From the NCBI GenBank assembly GCA_964503335.1, contig CAZCZZ010000011.1, forward strand, positions 9,638 to 73,637: a stretch of DNA of 64,000 nt. The letters run 5' to 3'. The notes under the pieces were generated by a model, which saw only the letters and a program-made list of their open reading frames with translations, ran no database searches and had not been told where the DNA came from. Origin of the DNA: CAZCZZ01 sp964503335 (GTDB lineage: Bacteria > Verrucomicrobiota > Kiritimatiellia > CAIVKH01). Shown piece after piece: positions 60,054 through 64,000 of this stretch (the stretch's first letter is position 1; every line of letters starts with the position of its first letter). The translations under genes and the position numbers were made by a program.

Positions 60054-61160
60054 CTACAGTGTTGATGAAGGCCTGTTAGCCGAGGAATCCGGCGCAGGGG
60101 TGACGGTTGCCGGCAGCGTTTCGATCACCTTCTTCGTGAGTGAGAAGCCTGGCTCTTCGACGAACCGATCGGCAAAGCCCTTGCTCATCCACGCCGTCGT
60201 AGGCGTCTCCTCGGGAATTATCAGCGCGTCGTGGCGCGGAAACTTTCCAAGCAGGCCTGGCGCCCCGTCGAGCCCGGACACCAGGAGGGCCTGAGCGAGG
60301 GCGGAACTCTTCGTGCACGTGGGGCCGATGACCACCACGAGTGCTGTGCCGGTCGCCGGACGCCCTGTGCGCGGGTCGAACTGCGTGCTGAAGTACTCAT
60401 CGCCGATTCTGAACAGGCTGTCGCGCCGCTGCAGGATGACCACCGAGCTGTTGCCTCGCAGGTCCACGCGGCCGATGGAATTCGTGGAGCCCGCCGGGTC
60501 GGGAATCGGCTCGGTCCAATAGGTCTTCGCCTTGGGACGTCCGGCCGCGCGCCTTGCCGTTCCGAGTTTTACATAGACGTTTGTGGCTCCATAGCCGCGC
60601 ATGAGGACGATGCTCGAATCGACGACATACGCGTCAGTCAGTGGTCCCAGGTGTATGCCCGCGATGGGTGATGCGAACGAGACCGTGCCGTCGTCGCCAA
60701 GGTTCAGCAGCTTGGCGCCCACAGAGGGCAGGGTTGCCAGGATCGCCTCCTCGTCGGGTGGTTCCGCCGGGGGAGTCCGGGACTCCACGCCCCACAAGGA
60801 CCGCAGGGGCGCCACTGTGATGTCGAAGGCGCCGTCCGTGAATCCGGAGTAGTAGTTCGCCAGCAGGAGCAGGCGGAATACGTCCACCGGGGCCGGCCAT
60901 CGTGCATCTTCCTGGAGGCCGTTGATGGCGGCAATGTCGCCGTCCTTGTTTTTGGGATCAAGTTTCGGCAGCAGGCGATTAGCGGTATTGAAGAGCGAAT
61001 CCCACGCAGTATCCTCGTACTCCTTGTCGAAGTTCGCGATGCGAACCACGCCGGTTACGTTGTACACCTCGACATCCCACTCGATGTAGGGACGGCGGCT
61101 GCATCCCGCCCCGGCCAAGAGCGTGAGCATCAGTGCGGCAACTAGTCGGTAGCTACTCAT
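60054..61160 (-). CDS. ApbE-like lipoprotein, divergent FAD:protein FMN transferase
   Basis: A 368-residue exported lipoprotein (lipobox LLAGAGC). The ApbE fold is recognisable: TDGAFDITVAPLRSLWG, GIHLGPLTDAYVVD, YFSTQFDPRTGRPAT and SSALAQALLVSGLDGA. The region usually containing LGGIAKGYAVD with a key Lys is LGPLTDAYVVD, so Lys is missing. It may be a degenerate enzyme or a binding protein. The ATG at 61160 overlaps the oxidoreductase stop by eight bases, forming a flavin-linked pair. A role in periplasmic flavoprotein maturation is inferred. Confidence 0.75.
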   Translation of the reverse strand: MSSYRLVAALMLTLLAGAGCSRRPYIEWDVEVYNVTGVVRIANFDKEYEDTAWDSLFNTANRLLPKLDPKNKDGDIAAINGLQEDARWPAPVDVFRLLLLANYYSGFTDGAFDITVAPLRSLWGVESRTPPAEPPDEEAILATLPSVGAKLLNLGDDGTVSFASPIAGIHLGPLTDAYVVDSSIVLMRGYGATNVYVKLGTARRAAGRPKAKTYWTEPIPDPAGSTNSIGRVDLRGNSSVVILQRRDSLFRIGDEYFSTQFDPRTGRPATGTALVVVIGPTCTKSSALAQALLVSGLDGAPGLLGKFPRHDALIIPEETPTTAWMSKGFADRFVEEPGFSLTKKVIETLPATVTPAPDSSANRPSSTL

Positions 61161-61845
61161 CGGATCGATAATAATAGGCTTCCGTGAAGATGTTGGCGCC
61201 GGGAACACCCCGCGCGGTCAACAGATCCCTCATCTCGTAGAACATTTCATTCGCGCCGCAAAGGTAGAAGTGCGCCCCGTCAGGCGGAGACCACTGCCTG
61301 AAGAAGTCCGTTACGCGTCCCTTGAACCCGTTTACCTCTTCTGCGGATGCACACGGGTAGTATGCATGGCGCGAAAGCTCGTCCCGGTAGAACAGGTCCT
61401 CGGCGCGTCGGACACCGTGAAGAATGGAGAGGTTCAGACCTGGATTCGACCGCGAAAAGGAGCGGCAGGGGGCGATGCCTGTTCCCGTGGCGACAAAGAC
61501 GATGGGCCTCGAGATATCCCGAAGCGTAAACTCACCGAACGGACCTGATATGTCGATGAAGTCGCCCGGACGCAACCTGGCAAGTTCGGGCGTCAGCTTG
61601 CCCTCTGGAATCAGCCGATAGACGATTTGAAGCTGCGGATCATCCTCCCCGCTGCAGACCGTGTAACTGCGATCCTCGAGAAGGGTGGGGCCGTGCGCCA
61701 GCAGGAGTTGCCCCGCCCTGAACGGGAAATCGGGACGGGCCATTGTCAACTCGAACGCAGTGGGGGAAACCGGCCGATGTCCTTCCACGCGCGTGCGGAA
61801 GCGCTGTACACCTCGCTCCGCAGTGCCCTGGTTGCTTTGCTGCAT
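61153..61845 (-). CDS. Ferredoxin-NADP reductase-type flavoprotein
   Basis: A 230-residue oxidoreductase. The FAD-binding motif is in EDRSYTVCS, with a following GxFGEFTLRD segment. The NAD(P)-binding part has FVATGTGIAPCRSF and the C-terminal YLCGANEMFYEMRDLL. It transfers electrons between NAD(P)H and a partner protein. The ATG at 61845 starts MQQSNQGTAERGVQRF; the longer open frame is not supported. It overlaps the ApbE-like gene by eight bases. An electron-transfer chain to a flavinylated periplasmic protein is plausible but not proven. Confidence 0.82.
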   Translation of the reverse strand: MQQSNQGTAERGVQRFRTRVEGHRPVSPTAFELTMARPDFPFRAGQLLLAHGPTLLEDRSYTVCSGEDDPQLQIVYRLIPEGKLTPELARLRPGDFIDISGPFGEFTLRDISRPIVFVATGTGIAPCRSFSRSNPGLNLSILHGVRRAEDLFYRDELSRHAYYPCASAEEVNGFKGRVTDFFRQWSPPDGAHFYLCGANEMFYEMRDLLTARGVPGANIFTEAYYYRSDE

Positions 61846-62020
61846 GACGCTGCACCGTACATGGTCGATAAGGGATTGGCCAAGGGCGCATTCCAATGGT
61901 TACAAAAATGAATCATATTGCCTCGGGTGATTCATGAATGTCGTTCGGCAAGGGTGTCGAAGTAGAACCAAGCCCACGCTAATGGAATCCCGATCGATAT
62001 GTAAATACCTCTACACAAGC

Positions 62021-62045
62021 TTGTTGCAACTCGTGTGTGCAATAA
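62021..62045. promoter_or_regulatory. NtrC-like inverted repeat upstream of urease
   Basis: TTGTTGCA-N9-TGCAATAA has one mismatch between arms. The core TTGCA..TGCAA resembles NtrC sites. It lies 21 bases before the sigma-54 candidate. Confidence 0.4.
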
Positions 62046-62065
62046 CGTCGTAGCGTGGCCGTGGT

Positions 62066-62081
62066 TGGCATACGGCCTGCC
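62066..62081 (+). promoter_or_regulatory. Candidate sigma-54 promoter of the urease operon
   Basis: TGGCATACGGCCTGCC has GG and GC with exact 12-base spacing, and mismatches at positions 7, 12 and 16. It is 46 bases before the start of the first small gene. Confidence 0.5.
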
Positions 62082-62126
62082 TAGTGTCCGGCACGGCGAG
62101 AACACGTTTGATGCAAGGATGTTGTG

Positions 62127-62339
62127 ATGCTAACTGATGACGGAAAACGGGAAGAGGGGGGCAAGAGGGACTCGAAGCTGACATACCGGCAGAAGGCATT
62201 GTTGGATGTGATCCGAAGCCTTGACCCTGACCAGCGGCATACGTTGAAGATTGAGTGTCGAGGGACGGAGCCGTGGAAACTGGATCGCGTCTCGGAGCAA
62301 CTGGACGCTGATTCCTCCAAAGATATCGGCCAGAGCTGA
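62127..62339 (+). CDS. Small protein of unknown function preceding urease
   Basis: A 70-residue protein (MLTDDGKREEGGKRDSKLTYRQ..) with a helix (YRQKALLDVIRSLDPDQ) and a beta-like stretch (HTLKIECRGTEPWKLDRVSEQL). AAGGA precedes the ATG at 62127. It is the first coding frame after the sigma-54 candidate and may be part of the urease operon. No homologue was identified with certainty. It may be a genuine small gene or a leader; the codon pattern and ribosome site favour a gene. Confidence 0.5.
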   Translation: MLTDDGKREEGGKRDSKLTYRQKALLDVIRSLDPDQRHTLKIECRGTEPWKLDRVSEQLDADSSKDIGQS

Positions 62340-62394
62340 CGGCTTCATGCTTCACCGGCTCCGGTGTCCGGAGTAACGTCCCGCGAGTTGAACT

Positions 62395-62697
62395 ATGCAC
62401 CTTACGCCACGTGAACAAGAGAAGTTGATGGTTGTCGTCGCGGCCGATCTGGCCCGACGCCGGCAGAAGCGCGGGTTGAAACTGAACTACCCCGAATCGA
62501 TAGCGATCATCACCTACGAGATTTTTGAAGGCGCACGTGACGGCAAATCCGTGGCGGAACTGATGAGCTCGGGTGCCCAGATCCTCAAGAAGTCCGATGT
62601 CATGGAAGGGGTGGCCGAGATGATGCACGAAGTCCAGGTCGAGGCGACGTTTCCTGACGGCACGAAGCTAGTCACGGTCCACCATCCCATCCGATGA
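62395..62697 (+). CDS. ureA: Urease gamma subunit
   Basis: A 100-residue subunit with the signature MHLTPREQEKLMVVVAADLARRRQKRGLKLNYPESIAIITYEIFEGARDG at the start and VPEIMxEVQVEATFPDGTKLVTVHxPI at the end. It packs against UreC in the nickel enzyme. Its stop overlaps the ureB ATG. UreA, UreB and UreC are separate subunits, as in most bacteria other than Helicobacter. Confidence 0.97.
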   Translation: MHLTPREQEKLMVVVAADLARRRQKRGLKLNYPESIAIITYEIFEGARDGKSVAELMSSGAQILKKSDVMEGVAEMMHEVQVEATFPDGTKLVTVHHPIR

Positions 62698-63002
62698 ATC
62701 CCGGCGAAATCATCCCAGAGGCTGGCGACTCCCTTGAGATCAACGCGGGGCTTGAGACGAGGACCCTGCGTGTCTCAAACACCGGCGACCGCCCGGTCCA
62801 GGTCGGGAGCCATTTTCACTTCTTTGAGACCAATGAGTCCCTTGCGTTCGACCGCGCCGCGTCGCGTGGATTTCGCCTGAATATTCCTGCGGGCACAGCC
62901 GTTCGGTTTGAGCCGGGTGACACCCGTGACGTGGAACTGGTCGCATTGGCGGGCGCCCGCGAAGTGTATGGACTCAATGCGAAGGTGAACGGGAAGCTAT
63001 GA
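62694..63002 (+). CDS. ureB: Urease beta subunit
   Basis: A 102-residue subunit beginning MNPGEIIPEAGDSLEINAG, then RVSNTGDRPVQVGSHFHFFETN and GFRLNIPAGTAVRFEPGD, all diagnostic. Four-base overlaps with ureA and with ureC (ATGA) show a tightly coupled operon. It stabilises the trimer and its surface; no catalytic role. Confidence 0.97.
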   Translation: MNPGEIIPEAGDSLEINAGLETRTLRVSNTGDRPVQVGSHFHFFETNESLAFDRAASRGFRLNIPAGTAVRFEPGDTRDVELVALAGAREVYGLNAKVNGKL

Positions 63003-64000
63003 AGCTGACGCGTGCCCAGTATGCAGAGATGTTCGGGCCCACGAAGGGCGACCGCGTTCGCCTTGCCGATTCGGACCTCCTCATCGAAGTCGAGCGCGAC
63101 CTCATTGCGGAGTCGGGCGGCTATGGCAACGAAGTGAAGTTCGGTGGTGGAAAGGTCATCCGCGACGGCATGGGACAGTCGCCCACGGCCACGGCCTCGG
63201 AATCACTCGACCTCGTGCTTACCAATGCGCTGATCCTGGACGCGAAACTCGGCATCGTGAAGGCCGACATCGGCATCAAGGACGGACGGATCGCCGGTAT
63301 CGGCCACGCCGGGAATCCGGGGATTCAGAATGGCATCGGCTCGTCGTTTGCCGGACTGGATGGTAAGCGCAGCGCGATGATCGTCGGCGCGGCCACGGAA
63401 GTCATCGCGGCTGAAGGGTGCATCGTCACGGCGGGCGGCATTGATTCACACATCCATTTCATCTGCGCGCAGCAGATACACGAAGCGCTTGCGAGCGGAA
63501 TCACCACGATGCTGGGCGGCGGTACAGGGCCGGCGACGGGGACGAACGCCACGACCTGCACACCGGGCATCTGGAACATGCACCGCATGATCGAGGCCGC
63601 GGATGAGTACCCGATGAACCTCGGCTTCATGGGCAAGGGCAACTGCTCAACGCCCGAGCCGTTGCGCGAGCAGGTTCGCGCGGGCGCGATCGGGCTCAAG
63701 CTGCACGAGGATTGGGGCACCACGCCGGCGGCGATTGACACATGCCTTGGCGTAGCCGACGAGCTGGACATCCAGGTGGCGATTCATACGGACACCTTGA
63801 ATGAGTCGGGTTTTGTCGAGGCGTCCATCAAGGCTTTCAAGGGCCGCGCGATCCACACGTTTCACTCGGAGGGCGCCGGCGGCGGCCATGCGCCGGACAT
63901 CATCCGCGTCTGTGACCTGCCGAACGTGCTCCCGTCGTCCACGAATCCGACACGACCCTTCACGGTAAACACGATCGACGAGCACCTCGACATGCTCATG
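62999..64000 (+). CDS. ureC: Urease alpha subunit, 3'-truncated by the window
   Basis: The first 334 residues of the nickel-containing catalytic subunit, which hydrolyses urea to ammonia and carbamate. The metal-binding HxH is in GGIDSHIHFICAQQ. The carbamylated Lys is near residue 234 in GAIGLKLHEDWG. VHTDTLNE-like IHTDTLNESGFVE and HTFHSEGAGGGHAPD follow. Two insertions relative to Klebsiella UreC are seen: a small one near residue 37 (AESGG) and about 13 residues near 115-130 (SSFAGLDGKRSA). The frame has no stop through base 64000. Accessory genes ureD-G are expected downstream. Confidence 0.97.
   Translation, partial: MKLTRAQYAEMFGPTKGDRVRLADSDLLIEVERDLIAESGGYGNEVKFGGGKVIRDGMGQSPTATASESLDLVLTNALILDAKLGIVKADIGIKDGRIAGIGHAGNPGIQNGIGSSFAGLDGKRSAMIVGAATEVIAAEGCIVTAGGIDSHIHFICAQQIHEALASGITTMLGGGTGPATGTNATTCTPGIWNMHRMIEAADEYPMNLGFMGKGNCSTPEPLREQVRAGAIGLKLHEDWGTTPAAIDTCLGVADELDIQVAIHTDTLNESGFVEASIKAFKGRAIHTFHSEGAGGGHAPDIIRVCDLPNVLPSSTNPTRPFTVNTIDEHLDMLM

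Noticed and set aside
1..64000. CRISPR arrays, tRNA, rRNA or insertion sequences
   Set aside because: No regular spacer-repeat pattern, transposase-like protein or recognisable structural RNA was found by reading. A tRNAscan or Infernal run was not possible.

Overview
The window is about 64 kb of GC-rich bacterial chromosome, cut inside a gene at both ends. The organism is most likely a free-living, Gram-negative-type member of the PVC superphylum, near Kiritimatiellota, Verrucomicrobiota or Lentisphaerota. This placement is inferred from the secreted glycan-active proteins with DxDGDGxxDxWE calcium-loop linkers, the pilin-like proteins of the FTLVEIMIVVAIIGLLAAIAIPSFVNAR type, the lipoproteins and a beta-barrel protein. 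No rRNA, tRNA, CRISPR array or insertion sequence was recognised.

Layout. 1-3102 is the 3' part of a secreted GH13 glycosidase with tandem starch-binding modules. DgkA and argH follow, separated by a 569-base gap with repeats. 5571-15887 is a type IV pilus/type II secretion cluster: ExeA-like ATPase, GspB-like protein, a stand-alone TPR-MshEN protein, PilB, PilC, a truncated PilS-like kinase, PilR and three pilin-like genes. Two large membrane glycosyltransferase-like genes follow (15926-21308). 21305-30037 holds pyruvate kinase, an M29 aminopeptidase, fabA-fabB, a zinc-ribbon protein, a lipoprotein, typA and a CHAD protein. 30038-34743 completes a polyphosphate operon (ROK kinase, ppx, ppk, CHAD). 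After a barrel protein and small enzymes comes a regulator-CreD membrane operon (37152-42233). Two secreted starch-type proteins (42396-47437) precede trpB2. 48907-54180 encodes two large acyl-CoA synthetase/GNAT proteins with opposite domain order. A NarL-type two-component system with a degenerate receiver follows, then hisB-hisH-hisA, an M16 peptidase, an ApbE-like lipoprotein with a flavin reductase, and the start of a urease operon.

The strongest regulatory signal is a set of sigma-54 (-24/-12) promoters, all with exact 12-base GG-to-GC spacing. They lie before the TPR-MshEN gene, pilB, pilin 1, pilin 2 and probably the exeA-like gene. The two pilin promoters also carry a near-identical palindrome (GTCAA[C/G]CGTTTGAC) at exactly the same distance, a good candidate for the PilR enhancer site. 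PilR is a complete NtrC-type activator, but the PilS-like kinase beside it ends before its ATP-binding domain. A further sigma-54 element, with an NtrC-like inverted repeat, precedes the urease genes and suggests nitrogen control.

Other themes: polyphosphate metabolism in one tightly packed operon, unsaturated fatty-acid synthesis by a FabA/FabB pair with all canonical catalytic residues, and starch or glycogen use by secreted multi-domain proteins. Functional calls rest on motifs read by eye; no database search was run.
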